A model generated the notes under the pieces. The model had not been told where the DNA came from. It did no database searches and worked only from the letters and a program-made list of their open reading frames with translations. This document shows positions 24,278 through 33,698 of a stretch of DNA of 47,709 bases, one piece after another. The position numbers and the translations under genes were made by a program. Each line of letters opens with the position of its first letter. The first letter of the stretch is position 1. The DNA is from Coriobacteriales bacterium (lineage in GTDB: Bacteria; Actinomycetota; Coriobacteriia; Coriobacteriales; UBA8131), in the NCBI GenBank assembly GCA_031288185.1, contig JAITRZ010000033.1, forward strand, positions 1-47,709. Direction: 5' to 3'.

Positions 24278-26029
24278 CTATTTGCCGGCCAGCTCCTTGC
24301 CTAACACATACGGCAGAGTCACACAAGTGGCTCCGTAATTGATGCCTTCCATCGCAAAGGTGTAGACGCTAGAGTAGAAATTTCCGAGTACCGAACCCAC
24401 AACATACAAGCCCTCTATCGGCTTGTCCTCTGTGTTCAGGGCCTGCAGGTTGGTATTAGCCCGGATGCCACCCAGCGACGTCAGGAACATCGGCGTAAAA
24501 GAGCAACCGTAGTAGGGTGGCTCGTTAATTCCTATCATTTTCTCCGGTTTTTTGTAGAAGTCATCATCATGTCCCTTGGCGCACAGTTGGTTGAAGCGCT
24601 CGACGGTATCGATGGTGGAGGGGGGCAGCCCAAGGTCGGCGATCAAACCTTCGAGGCTGTCATTTTTCTTTACCCCAAACCCATACGCGTCGTCATCCCA
24701 GGTCTTGATAAACTCCTCAGCAGAGGAAAAGTAGACGCCCTGCGCATAGTTGGGCTTTGCCCACGGGCCTCCGTCTGCGGCGCGGTTCTTTCCCCAGATG
24801 CACCAGGCGGTGATGTCTGGCAGGTTCATGATGGTGGCACAGGCAATGCCGCCAAGAACGTCCTCGTTCATAAAGCGTTGGCCATTGGCATCCACCATCA
24901 GGCCGGTATGGGAGGTGTAGGGTTGGTCGGCAGGCAAGTTGGGTCGCCCAAGCATGATGACGTTAGGTGCGCTTTGCCAGGCCGCACCAGCCCAAAGCGC
25001 CATCTTGTGTCCGTCGCCGGGCATCAAGCCGCCCACTTGCAAACCGGCATCGTAGTTGACATCGTTGTCAATCTCCAAGAGCAACGGAAGGGCCTCCGGG
25101 CAGTACCGTGTCATCATGTCCTTGTCGTGGCTAAAGTCGCCCGTAGCCAAGATGACTGCCTTGCTTGCCTTGTAGCGCCGGTACTTTCCCGAAGTCATGT
25201 CAACAGCGATGACGGACACTACTTTGCCGCCCTCTTTTTCGAGTTGTTCTGCCTTGGTCTGCCACACGATGGTGCCGCCCAGATCCTCTACGATAAAGCG
25301 TGCGAGTTCTGCCGCTATATGGGGTTCCCCAGTTCCCACGCCGCCTTCTAGCTCACTATCCTCTTTATAGAAGGCGTGGGCTGCGCCAGGGGTATACATT
25401 GGGTCGTCAACGGTGTATTCCGGCCCGCTTTCGATGGTGCATTTTATGCCAACTTTAGCAGCAATATCAACGAGCCAGTTCATGGCTTCTGCGCTGTTGT
25501 TATAAAACTTATACCAGAAAGCCGGCTTAAAGTTGCCGCCGTTGGCCACGTACTGGTAGCGATAAAAGGGCTCGGGATCGTATTTGGGCAGCCCCATGGC
25601 CTGGGTTATCTTGGTGTCGACACCATGATTGGAACCGCCGCGGCTTACCGCGGCTTTAGAGGCCGACACCACTATGACCTTCAAACCGTTTTCCAAACAG
25701 GACGCAGCACTTACAAGGCCGGACATGCCAGCACCAACAACCACAACGTCCGCCTCCTCTGTGGCCGTAATAGTGCTTTCCGCTATGGGGGCGGGTGGTA
25801 TCTCAAAGCCCCACTGCTGTTCAGCGCTGTTGGTAGCACCAGTCGAGGCTGCAGGGCTGTTGTTGGTTGTGCCAGAACCACTCTGGGACGAACAAGCTCC
25901 CAGTGCCGCAGCCGCACCCACGCCTGCCGCACCCAAGGCGGCCCTCTTCAAAAAACCTCTTCTGTCAATATTCTTGTCCGTAAACGTATCCGTAAACGTA
26001 CCCTCTCCTTTGTTCCTTGCTTCTAGCAT
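24278..26029 (-). CDS. Tat-exported FAD-dependent reductase (flavocytochrome c / fumarate reductase flavoprotein family)
   Basis: This encodes 583 aa with AGGAGAGG before ATG 26029. A twin-arginine signal DRRGFLKRAALGAAG (22-36) ends in LGAC|SS, so the product is probably a Tat lipoprotein on the outer membrane face. The FAD site is VVVVGAGMSGLVSAA. A C-terminal GGIRANTNLQAL and YVVGSVLGNFYSSVYTFAME match the FAD_binding_2 family. There is no haem-binding CXXCH, so electrons must come from another protein. Relatives in Eggerthellaceae reduce C=C bonds or remove oxygen groups from diet or host molecules. The substrate is unknown. It is the last gene of the minus-strand molybdoenzyme run. Confidence 0.9.
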   Translation of the reverse strand: MLEARNKGEGTFTDTFTDKNIDRRGFLKRAALGAAGVGAAAALGACSSQSGSGTTNNSPAASTGATNSAEQQWGFEIPPAPIAESTITATEEADVVVVGAGMSGLVSAASCLENGLKVIVVSASKAAVSRGGSNHGVDTKITQAMGLPKYDPEPFYRYQYVANGGNFKPAFWYKFYNNSAEAMNWLVDIAAKVGIKCTIESGPEYTVDDPMYTPGAAHAFYKEDSELEGGVGTGEPHIAAELARFIVEDLGGTIVWQTKAEQLEKEGGKVVSVIAVDMTSGKYRRYKASKAVILATGDFSHDKDMMTRYCPEALPLLLEIDNDVNYDAGLQVGGLMPGDGHKMALWAGAAWQSAPNVIMLGRPNLPADQPYTSHTGLMVDANGQRFMNEDVLGGIACATIMNLPDITAWCIWGKNRAADGGPWAKPNYAQGVYFSSAEEFIKTWDDDAYGFGVKKNDSLEGLIADLGLPPSTIDTVERFNQLCAKGHDDDFYKKPEKMIGINEPPYYGCSFTPMFLTSLGGIRANTNLQALNTEDKPIEGLYVVGSVLGNFYSSVYTFAMEGINYGATCVTLPYVLGKELAGK

Positions 26030-26062
26030 GACCTCTCCTTTTCTCTCCCTTTAGATTCTTGT

Positions 26063-26500
26063 TTACGTAATCTTCACTAATTCTACCCAATATACCAGCG
26101 TTTTACCGGCATAGGGGTGATTGACATCAACCTGAACGAGATCCTGGGTTGTAGCTACAATGCGGCCAGGCAAAACGCTGTTGTCCTGCGGGTTGGCGCA
26201 AGCTAGGGTATCGCCAACCTTAAGTTCCTGCCCACGATAAACCAAAGTGCGTGGATACCACTGTATGCCGTCGGTTCGCGGAAGCCCGTAGCCCTGCTCG
26301 GGAGCTATCTCCACCTCTCGCCTCTCGCCCACTTCCAGCTCATAGAGCAAGTTCTCGATGCCCTTGGGAACACTTCCTTCGCCGATAATCACCGCCAGTG
26401 GCTCACCTTGGGAATGGTCGTCTAAAACGTCCTCACCCTTGGCGCCGCCACGATAGCGGATATGGGCGGTTTTACCAATACGCTCTTGCCGCTTGTCCAT
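26063..26500 (-). CDS. FKBP-type peptidyl-prolyl cis-trans isomerase (SlyD-like)
   Basis: This encodes 145 aa, with GGGAGAG before ATG 26500. FKBP/SlyD features are AHIRYRGGAKGEDVLDD, LAVIIGEGSVPKGIENLLY, LEVGERREVEIAPEQGYG and the C-terminal VDVNHPYAGKTLVYWVELV. An insert-in-flap domain (GIQWYPRT..) is present as in SlyD. The metal-binding His/Cys-rich tail of E. coli SlyD is absent. It is probably a cytoplasmic folding helper for the large cofactor enzymes next to it. A paralogue lies at 36168-36605. Confidence 0.92.
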   Translation of the reverse strand: MDKRQERIGKTAHIRYRGGAKGEDVLDDHSQGEPLAVIIGEGSVPKGIENLLYELEVGERREVEIAPEQGYGLPRTDGIQWYPRTLVYRGQELKVGDTLACANPQDNSVLPGRIVATTQDLVQVDVNHPYAGKTLVYWVELVKIT

Positions 26501-26574
26501 GTTCGCTCTCCCTGGCCGGACGAAAACGTCGTAAGAATAGCGTTTTTGCCCGTCCTGCTGCTGCTTTGCTGCAG

Positions 26575-27072
26575 CTACTCCTTTGCAGCTTCAGCCTCGT
26601 ATTCGCCCACGCGCGCGTCGTGGCGGTGTGCGCCAAACTCGGCATGGCCATCGCCAACAGCTTGGAGGTGTGCGGCGGTGTGCAGATCAGCCTTGTTTGT
26701 TCTATGCACAAACTCGCCTTTGGCTTGCTTAGGCCGAAATCCCGGCACTATCAACAGCTGCTTAGGCTTGTCCACGAGCTTTTTAGCCAAGTCTTCGATC
26801 TTTCCGTAGTCCAGGATGTTGGCCAGACAGTGGTGGACACAAATCGGCTCGCGTCCCTTGTCTGTACGCTCAACACAAAGGTCACAGAGGTCGGTAGGCA
26901 ACGGATACCAGTTCCAGTTCCACTCGTCGTCGCCAATCTGCCAAGGACCGTCGCTGTGCAACTTGATGCCCCACTGGCCTACTGGGTAGTCATGCTCCTC
27001 TTTGCAGGATACCACGCAAGAGCCACAGTTGGTGCAGAATTCGTAATCGATTAAAAGTCCGTATTCAGCCAT
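26575..27072 (-). CDS. Ferredoxin-like [4Fe-4S] small subunit of molybdopterin oxidoreductase (pair 2)
   Basis: This encodes 165 aa from ATG 27072, just after the large-subunit stop (TGA at 27077-27075); the frame extends upstream into the large gene but the family begins here. It opens MAEYGLLIDYEFCTNCGSC. Cys groups are FCTNCGSCVVSC and LCDLCVERTDKGREPICVHHC, enough for about two [4Fe-4S] clusters. It should pass electrons to the molybdenum subunit. Compared with the other small subunit it has a ~50-residue C-terminal extension rich in His, Ala and Glu, of unknown role. Confidence 0.88.
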   Translation of the reverse strand: MAEYGLLIDYEFCTNCGSCVVSCKEEHDYPVGQWGIKLHSDGPWQIGDDEWNWNWYPLPTDLCDLCVERTDKGREPICVHHCLANILDYGKIEDLAKKLVDKPKQLLIVPGFRPKQAKGEFVHRTNKADLHTAAHLQAVGDGHAEFGAHRHDARVGEYEAEAAKE

Positions 27073-27074
27073 GT

Positions 27075-29444
27075 TCACACCAGCTTTCCAAATTTTTCCC
27101 AGACCAGGTCCATATTGGTATCGTAGTTCTTGGCGACAGGTTCGATATTGCAGATCAGGCACTTACCGGGAGCGCCAAATCCCAGCTTACCCATATGGAA
27201 GTTGGGGATCAGATTGTTAATGTTGGAGCGAAACACACCGTAAAGGTTTGGCTCGTTACCGTCCTCTTCGGGGAACCACCAGGCGTGCTCGGAATGGATG
27301 GTGTTCTCATCGACAATGGGCGAGATATGCGCCTTTTGCACACATTCGCCAAATTGGTTAAAGACGCGCACCCACTGACCCTCCGTGATGTTGAGGCGCT
27401 TGGCTACCTGCGGGTTGATCTCGGTTATCGGGTTGGGATGCAACTCGCGCAGATAGGCTATCTGCCGGTGCTCGGAATGGAAGAAGGCCGAGGTACGGGC
27501 ACCAGTGGTCAAAACAAACGGATACTGCTCCATCAACTCTGGCGTGGTGACTGGCCCAAACTCCGGCTCGGCATAATAGGGTAGGGGGTCTTCGCCAAAC
27601 TGGTTGAAGGCCGTCGACCAGAGCTCAACACGCCCGGTGGGAGTGGCAAAGCCCGGCCCTCCATCGGCCCGGAGCATACCTTTTTCGTATTTGTAGTAGT
27701 CCACGGGAACCTGCGAGACCACCACTTGGGAGATTTTGTCAAAGTAAGCGCCGTGCTCGCGCTTGCCCAGACGAAAGTGCTCGATGAACTCTTTTGAGTT
27801 GGCAAAGCCCTCCTTAGCCCAAAGCTCCGGCCGCAGACGGGTACCCAACTCGTAGACCATTTCCATGTCGGAAAATCCCTCGCCAACCTCGATGGCCTTA
27901 TGCATGAAACCGGCTGTGACGGTGCAGGGAGCATAATGGGTGAAAACCGTACCCTCGCGCTCGGCCACCGTCTTTAACGGTAAAAATATGTCACAGGAGG
28001 CCTCCACAGAAGGATTCATAAAGGTGTCAATGCCAATGCTGAAGTCCATGGTCTTGATGATGGCATCGTGCCAACGCTTGGGTTCCATGGAGGTGCAGGC
28101 CATCAGATTGTTGCCTTGGTACATGCACATCTTTAAGGGGAAGGGGTCACCGGTTTCCAGGGCTTTGAGCATCATGTCGGCCTGAGCGTCTAAAATCATG
28201 TTGCAGTAGGCCGGATACTGATCAATGCCAATCATCTTGGCTTTTAGTTCGCCAACGCCCTCGTCATAACCGTAGCCCAACTCGTTATGGCCGCTACCGG
28301 CTCCGGGCAAGAACTGTCCACCAGGACGATCAAGGTTACCGGTGATGGCTTGCAGAGAGATGATTACCTGGCCGTTTTGCATTCCGTTGGTTTTCTGGTC
28401 AACGGCCAGTCCCCAAAGTAGCCCAGCTGGCTTGGCCTTGGCGTACATGCGAGCGGCGGCGTATATTTTCTCCACCGCAACTCCACAGATTTCAGCAGCT
28501 TTCTCTGGAGGCATCTCGGCCACGCGCTCGGCCAACTCATCAAAGCCATAGCACCAGTATTCAACAAAGTCCTTGTCGTAGAGCCCTTCACTGATAATCA
28601 CGTGCAGCATCGCCATGCCCAAGGCGGTATCAGTGCCGGGACGCAGCTGAAGATGGATGTCAGAGCGAGTGGAAAGCCAGGTAACGCGAGGGTCAATGTT
28701 AATGATGCGGGAGCCGCGGCGCATGGCATCAATGAGCGAGTGGCCAAAAAAGCCGTCTGGATTGGAATCTAGCGGTTGTTTGCCCCACAAAACGATAACC
28801 TCGCTGAGTTCATAGCGCTCATCGTCCCAGCGATCAGGCAAGGCGCCGGCATTGTCCCACTCGGCATAGGTGGCACCCGTTACATACACGGCGGCGGCCA
28901 GGCGCGGGGTATAACAGGCATAACCACTTTGGGTATAGCACTTATTTGGTGTTCCAAAAACCATTGAGCCATAAGGGTTCATAGTGCCGCCCTCACGACC
29001 GGTTCCCGAGAAGATAGCAATGCTCTCGCGCCCGTATTCGGCAACGATTCGGTCGTACTCTTTTTTGATGATGTCAAAAGCCTCGTCCCAGGTAATGCGC
29101 TGCCATTTGTCGGCCTTGCCGCGATCTTCGCGATGGCGTTTCATGGGATGCAGGATGCGTGCTGGGTTGTAAACGTAGTCCTTCAAAGCGATGCAGCGCG
29201 GACATAGACGCCCTTGGGTAACGGGGTGGTTCTCATCTCCCTCTACTTTTTGCAGGCGCCCGTCAGCATCGACATAAAGCTTCAGGCCGCAACCTACCGG
29301 GTGGCAACCGGGTGGCGACCAGGGGCAGGTGCGGGTCACGGTATAGCCGTCATCTTGATAGCGCCAATCCTTGCCCAAGTCATTGACCTCGGACAATGTA
29401 GGCAGAGGAATCGCCTTTGCCTTCTTGTAATAATCGTCGGACAT
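27075..29444 (-). CDS. Molybdopterin oxidoreductase large subunit (pair 2), catechol-dehydroxylase-like
   Basis: This encodes 789 aa. ATG 29444 has GGAG 5 bases upstream; a GTG 6 bases earlier touches the ribosome site. Cys40, Cys47 and Cys52 (TCPWSPPGCHPVGCG) with Cys81/Cys84 (GRLCPRC) should bind a [4Fe-4S] cluster. Molybdopterin-domain motifs follow: WQRITWDEAFDII, SGTGREGG, IINIDPR, LRPGTDTALGMAM, and a C-terminal dinucleotide-binding domain (LTTGARTS, INPQVAKRLNI). There is no Tat signal, so it is cytoplasmic. It belongs to the bis-MGD family, and its architecture with a small Fe-S partner and MFS recalls gut-bacterial catechol dehydroxylases and pyrogallol transhydroxylase. This is similarity by pattern, not proof of substrate. 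Confidence 0.88.
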   Translation of the reverse strand: MSDDYYKKAKAIPLPTLSEVNDLGKDWRYQDDGYTVTRTCPWSPPGCHPVGCGLKLYVDADGRLQKVEGDENHPVTQGRLCPRCIALKDYVYNPARILHPMKRHREDRGKADKWQRITWDEAFDIIKKEYDRIVAEYGRESIAIFSGTGREGGTMNPYGSMVFGTPNKCYTQSGYACYTPRLAAAVYVTGATYAEWDNAGALPDRWDDERYELSEVIVLWGKQPLDSNPDGFFGHSLIDAMRRGSRIINIDPRVTWLSTRSDIHLQLRPGTDTALGMAMLHVIISEGLYDKDFVEYWCYGFDELAERVAEMPPEKAAEICGVAVEKIYAAARMYAKAKPAGLLWGLAVDQKTNGMQNGQVIISLQAITGNLDRPGGQFLPGAGSGHNELGYGYDEGVGELKAKMIGIDQYPAYCNMILDAQADMMLKALETGDPFPLKMCMYQGNNLMACTSMEPKRWHDAIIKTMDFSIGIDTFMNPSVEASCDIFLPLKTVAEREGTVFTHYAPCTVTAGFMHKAIEVGEGFSDMEMVYELGTRLRPELWAKEGFANSKEFIEHFRLGKREHGAYFDKISQVVVSQVPVDYYKYEKGMLRADGGPGFATPTGRVELWSTAFNQFGEDPLPYYAEPEFGPVTTPELMEQYPFVLTTGARTSAFFHSEHRQIAYLRELHPNPITEINPQVAKRLNITEGQWVRVFNQFGECVQKAHISPIVDENTIHSEHAWWFPEEDGNEPNLYGVFRSNINNLIPNFHMGKLGFGAPGKCLICNIEPVAKNYDTNMDLVWEKFGKLV

Positions 29445-29553
29445 TTTCACTCCTTCTAGTGTGGTTCTTTTGGGTGGATCTGGATTTCCGGGAGTTTTTA
29501 TGGGGCGGCGCCAATTAGCTAAAATGCCCCAGTTGACGCCGCCAACAGCCTGT

Positions 29554-30852
29554 TTACTTCAGTTTGCGCAAACCGATGAACAGGATAACGATACAGATGA
29601 TGTAAGAGGGAACCAGTACCAGCCAAGATGCCTGTGCCCAGCCCAGCGACATCACGGCGTTGCCCATGGCCACCGCACCAATCAACATGCCCAGGTTCTG
29701 GGAGCAGGCTACGGTGGCGTTGGCCGAAGGAATTTGGTCGGGCTTAACAGTATCGGGTATGGAACCCCAGATAACGGAAGGTACGCCACCGCCAGCTATG
29801 CCGCCAAAGACCACGATGATGTAAAAGGGCCAGATGCTTTCGTTGGTGGCACCAAGTATGTTGGTAAAGACTGTGGCGGTAAAGAGAACGCCTCCAATCA
29901 AGCCGGCAAAAAGCACCCATTTCTTGGTCTTGAGCAGATCGGTAAGCCAGCCAAACAACGGTGCCATCAAAGCTCCAAGGATCGCTGCCGCCGAAGCCAG
30001 CAGAGTGGCATCCAACATGTTTAGTGTTATCGGTGCCTCTACGCCACCGCCACCGGTAAGATAGGTGGTGAACAAGCCGTTGATGGCCATAAAGGCCAGC
30101 TCGTCCACCAAGAAAATCAAGGCTAGTGCGATCAGCAGCGGATTGGTGAAAATGCCCTTCCAATCTATCTTAGTGTCATATCCTTTGGCATCTTCGGACG
30201 TGTCCTCGCCATATAGATTGACTTTAGCGTCGCGGTATAAAACGTTGAAAAGAATCACAACTACAATATCAAAGATGAAGTTTCCCCACCAAACCTGCTG
30301 CACGGTTAACAGGCTTATCTCATAGGAAGCCTCCATAGGGTTTAAGATGCCATTGGCATCGGACACCGCCCCGTAAATGATGGGACAAACGCACATCGCC
30401 AAGGCCACCCAGGTAGCCCAGATACCTAAAGGCAGGCCACGCTTAGTCTTAGGAAACCAAGGGGCGATGGCCGAGGGGCCGGCTACGCCCATGATGCCAA
30501 AGGCCGCGCCTTCAAAGACGCGGCTAATCAAAAAGATATTGAAGTCCACAAACATGGCGCCAAGAAAAGAACCGATCGCCCCGCAGATGACCATGGCAGT
30601 GATTACTCCACGCAAGCCAAACTTCTTGACCAAACCAGCGCCAGGGAAGGCTAATAGAAAGCCGAGCAGAAAAAACAGGGCAACTACCAGACCCGTGATT
30701 CCCACATCATAGTGGTAGACGTTAGCGACAACCGGCGCCAGTGCGGTGACCTTGGCCATGTTGGCGCCCGGCGTCAGGCCACTAAGGTAAACAACCAGCA
30801 GCACGATCCAGCCATAGGCGGCTTGCTTAACTGGCTTTGCTATATTCTCCAT
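29554..30852 (-). CDS. MFS transporter
   Basis: This encodes 432 aa, with AGGAGG before ATG 30852. Twelve hydrophobic segments are visible, with MFS features between helices 2 and 3 (GAGLVKKFGLRG) and between 8 and 9 (LFGWLTDLLKTKKW). A charged central loop (YRDAKVNLYGEDTSEDAKGYDTK region) separates the two halves. It lies between the two molybdoenzyme pairs on the same strand, so it probably carries their substrate or product. It is only distantly like the two MFS paralogs further along, which are longer and of another subgroup. Confidence 0.9.
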   Translation of the reverse strand: MENIAKPVKQAAYGWIVLLVVYLSGLTPGANMAKVTALAPVVANVYHYDVGITGLVVALFFLLGFLLAFPGAGLVKKFGLRGVITAMVICGAIGSFLGAMFVDFNIFLISRVFEGAAFGIMGVAGPSAIAPWFPKTKRGLPLGIWATWVALAMCVCPIIYGAVSDANGILNPMEASYEISLLTVQQVWWGNFIFDIVVVILFNVLYRDAKVNLYGEDTSEDAKGYDTKIDWKGIFTNPLLIALALIFLVDELAFMAINGLFTTYLTGGGGVEAPITLNMLDATLLASAAAILGALMAPLFGWLTDLLKTKKWVLFAGLIGGVLFTATVFTNILGATNESIWPFYIIVVFGGIAGGGVPSVIWGSIPDTVKPDQIPSANATVACSQNLGMLIGAVAMGNAVMSLGWAQASWLVLVPSYIICIVILFIGLRKLK

Positions 30853-31014
30853 GACAACCTCCTAAAGTAGTTTTGAGCGTAAAATTTGTTAGGTAGTTCC
30901 ACTGCAGCGGGTTCTCCCACCTGGCAAGATGGCCAAGCTGCCAGGCTTGCCAGGCTTCCCGTATGTGTTGTTTTGCATCACCTTCTCCAAAGACGCCCTA
31001 ATCTTCCACAAGAA

Positions 31015-31365
31015 CTACTGAGCATAACGGTAGGTCTTAGGAACAAAAAGCACCTGGTCAGGTTTTTTCTCTAGTTGCTTAGCCAGCTCTTCGACGCTTC
31101 CGTATTGCATCACGCCGGCCAGGCAGTGATGCACACAAGACGGCTGCTTGCCTTGTTGGGTGCGTTGCTCACAAAGGTCGCAAAGCCGCGTGGGTACCGG
31201 TATTTTGTTCCAGTTAAAACGGCCGTCAGCGCACTCCCAAGGCCCATCGTCTAACAAATGAATGCCCCATTGCCCAACGGGGATGGAATGTTCTTCTTTG
31301 CAGGCGACCTCACAGCTTTGGCATCCGGTGCAAAATTCATAGTCAATCAAAAGTCCATAAGCCAT
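31015..31365 (-). CDS. Ferredoxin-like [4Fe-4S] small subunit of molybdopterin oxidoreductase (pair 1)
   Basis: This encodes 116 aa, starting at ATG 31365 within TAATG, so its start overlaps the large-subunit stop and translation is probably coupled. Cys groups FCTGCQSCEVAC and LCDLCEQRTQQGKQPSCVHHC fit two [4Fe-4S] clusters. It closely follows the pattern of the pair-2 small subunit (YGLLIDYEFCT, VGQWGI, CVHHCLA) but lacks its C-terminal extension. It should relay electrons to the molybdenum subunit. Confidence 0.9.
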   Translation of the reverse strand: MAYGLLIDYEFCTGCQSCEVACKEEHSIPVGQWGIHLLDDGPWECADGRFNWNKIPVPTRLCDLCEQRTQQGKQPSCVHHCLAGVMQYGSVEELAKQLEKKPDQVLFVPKTYRYAQ

Positions 31366-33698
31366 TATTGAATCACCAACTTTCCAAATCGCTCCCAAAC
31401 CTTTTTTAGGTTGGTATCCCAGTTCTTTTCGCTGGGGGAAACTTTGCAAAGTATGCACTTGAAAGGTGCGCCAAAGCCCAGCTTGCCGATGTAGCGATGC
31501 GGAATAAGCTCGTTGATGTTTGAGCGCCAGACTTCAAACAACGACGGTTCCTCAGAGTCCGTCTCAGGGAACCAAAACCCGTGCTGAGCGTGAACAACAC
31601 CCGGTTTGACTATCTGGGAAACCTTGGCCTTTAGCACGATTTTTCCAAAGGGATTTTCTACCTCTACCCATTGACCGTCAGTGATGCCGTATGTTTGGGC
31701 GTCGGTGGGATTGATTTCAATCAGGGGATCCGGGTTCATTTCGCGCAGGTAAGGGATCTGCTTTCCCTCGGAGTGGAAATAGCAGTAGGTACGCGCGCCG
31801 GTAGTCAAAACCAAGGGAAACTGCTCGTACAAATCGGGAGTCGATATCGGACTGAGCTGTGGCTCCTCGTAATAGGGCAACGGATCCTCACCAAACTGCT
31901 GAAACATCGTTGAGTAGAGCTCGACGCGGCCAGTTGGAGTGTTGAAGCCGGGCCCTCCGTCCGGACGCAGCTTGCCAGTTTCATATTTCTTATAGCTTAG
32001 CGTCTCGATCTTTTGGTGTACGACCTCGTCACGTAATTCCTCAAAAGTTTCCTTGTATCCCAGGCGGTAGTCAGCAAGAAAATCGTAGTAGTCCTTGTAC
32101 TTCTCAAAATTGATGGGCATACAGCGCAGGCCCAATTCATACATGATTTCACAGTCACCCTTGGTGTCTCCAACCGTAATACATTTATTAACGGCTCCGG
32201 CCATTATCGGCGACGCGCCATAGTGGGTGTAAACAACCGTGTCGTGTTCAACGGTGGTTGAAAGCGGCAAGAACACTTCGCAGGTTGCCTGGATTGTTGG
32301 GGTAATCCAAACGTCGATGCCAAAGCACCATTCCAGATTTTTAGCCATAGCGTCATGCCAGCGCTTGGGCTGGGCCGAGCAGGTTCCCGCCAGAAGGTTG
32401 GTGTCCTCAAAAGCGCCCATCTTAAAGGCGTAGGGTTTACCAGTTTCCAGGGCATCAAGAACCATGTCGCATTGAGCATTGAGCACTAAGCCAACATAGG
32501 CGGGATACTCGCGAATACCCATAATCTTGGATTGCAGCTCCGGACCCAGATTGTTCCAGCCAAAGCCCAGTTCCAGGCCGTCGTTGATGTCGCCAATTAG
32601 TTGGCCTCCAGGAACATCAACATTGCCGGTGATTGCCTGCAGGGCCAAAATGCAATGGCCGGTCTGAACGCCGTTAGACTTTTGGTCGACGGCCAGACCC
32701 CAGGCGATTTGTGCTGGTTTGGCCTTAGCATAGGCGCGGGAAGCCTCGCGAATCAGGTCGGCATCCACGCCGGTGATTTCTGCCGCCTTTTCCACCGGCA
32801 TTTCCTTAACGCGTTCCGCCAATTCCGCAAAGCCATACGTCCACTTGTCCACGAAATCTTTGTCGTAAAGCTCTTCGCTGATAATTACGTTCAGCATCGC
32901 CATGGCTAAGGCTGTGTCGGTGCCGGGACGCAATCGTAGATGCCAGTCTGCACGGGTGGCTGCCCAGTTGGTGCGAGGGTCGACGGACATCAGCTTGGTG
33001 CCTCGACGCATCATATCGATGGCAGCGTGTCCAAACAGCCCGTCGCCGTTGGAAGGAAGTGGTTCCTTGCCCCAAAAAACAATCAGTTCTGGCAACTTGA
33101 ACATCGGGTCGTCATAGCGTCCGTGCAGGCCACCGGCATAGTCCATCTCAGGATAAGTCGCGCCCAAAACGTAGGTTGTGCCGGCCACACGCGGAATGTA
33201 ACAAGAATAGCCAGACTGTGTATAGCAAGCGTTGGGCGTTCCCAGACAGGCATGAGCGTAAGCGGGTAACATTGGGCCGCCCTCGCGACCGGTACCCCCC
33301 ATAATTAAGATGGACTCGGCGCCGTAAGTCTCTTTGTAGTAGGCCACCTTCTTAGCAATTAAATCATAGGCTTCATCCCAACTGATCCGTTCCCACTTGT
33401 CTTTGCCACGATCCTCCCTGGCCCGCTTCATGGGGTAACGGATGCGGTCAGGATGATAAACGTAGTCGCGCATCGTCAGGCAGCGCACGCAAAGTCTCCC
33501 GTTGGTGATGGGGTGGTTCTCATCACCCTCAATTTTAACCAGCTCTCCTTTCTCGTTCGTGTAGACCTTGATACCACAGCCTACGGGGTGGCACCCGGGC
33601 GGAGACCAGGCGCAACCACGGGTAACCGTCAGCCCGTCCTCTTCATAGCGCCACGGCTTGCCTAGGTCTTTTGTTCCCTGTCCTTCGAACAACTTCAT
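31365..33698 (-). CDS. Molybdopterin oxidoreductase large subunit (pair 1), catechol-dehydroxylase-like
   Basis: This encodes 777 aa, with GGAGG before ATG 33698. Cys29, Cys36 and Cys41 (RGCAWSPPGCHPVGCG) plus Cys70/Cys73 (GRLCVRC) form the Fe-S site. Further motifs are WERISWDEAYDLI, MGGTGREGG, MSVDPRTNW, LRPGTDTALAMAM and LTTGARTYCYFHSE. It is cytoplasmic, without a Tat signal. It is clearly paralogous to the pair-2 large subunit, keeping the same motifs but differing widely elsewhere, so the two may act on different substrates. It is the first gene of the long minus-strand run down to 24278. Confidence 0.88.
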   Translation of the reverse strand: MKLFEGQGTKDLGKPWRYEEDGLTVTRGCAWSPPGCHPVGCGIKVYTNEKGELVKIEGDENHPITNGRLCVRCLTMRDYVYHPDRIRYPMKRAREDRGKDKWERISWDEAYDLIAKKVAYYKETYGAESILIMGGTGREGGPMLPAYAHACLGTPNACYTQSGYSCYIPRVAGTTYVLGATYPEMDYAGGLHGRYDDPMFKLPELIVFWGKEPLPSNGDGLFGHAAIDMMRRGTKLMSVDPRTNWAATRADWHLRLRPGTDTALAMAMLNVIISEELYDKDFVDKWTYGFAELAERVKEMPVEKAAEITGVDADLIREASRAYAKAKPAQIAWGLAVDQKSNGVQTGHCILALQAITGNVDVPGGQLIGDINDGLELGFGWNNLGPELQSKIMGIREYPAYVGLVLNAQCDMVLDALETGKPYAFKMGAFEDTNLLAGTCSAQPKRWHDAMAKNLEWCFGIDVWITPTIQATCEVFLPLSTTVEHDTVVYTHYGASPIMAGAVNKCITVGDTKGDCEIMYELGLRCMPINFEKYKDYYDFLADYRLGYKETFEELRDEVVHQKIETLSYKKYETGKLRPDGGPGFNTPTGRVELYSTMFQQFGEDPLPYYEEPQLSPISTPDLYEQFPLVLTTGARTYCYFHSEGKQIPYLREMNPDPLIEINPTDAQTYGITDGQWVEVENPFGKIVLKAKVSQIVKPGVVHAQHGFWFPETDSEEPSLFEVWRSNINELIPHRYIGKLGFGAPFKCILCKVSPSEKNWDTNLKKVWERFGKLVIQ

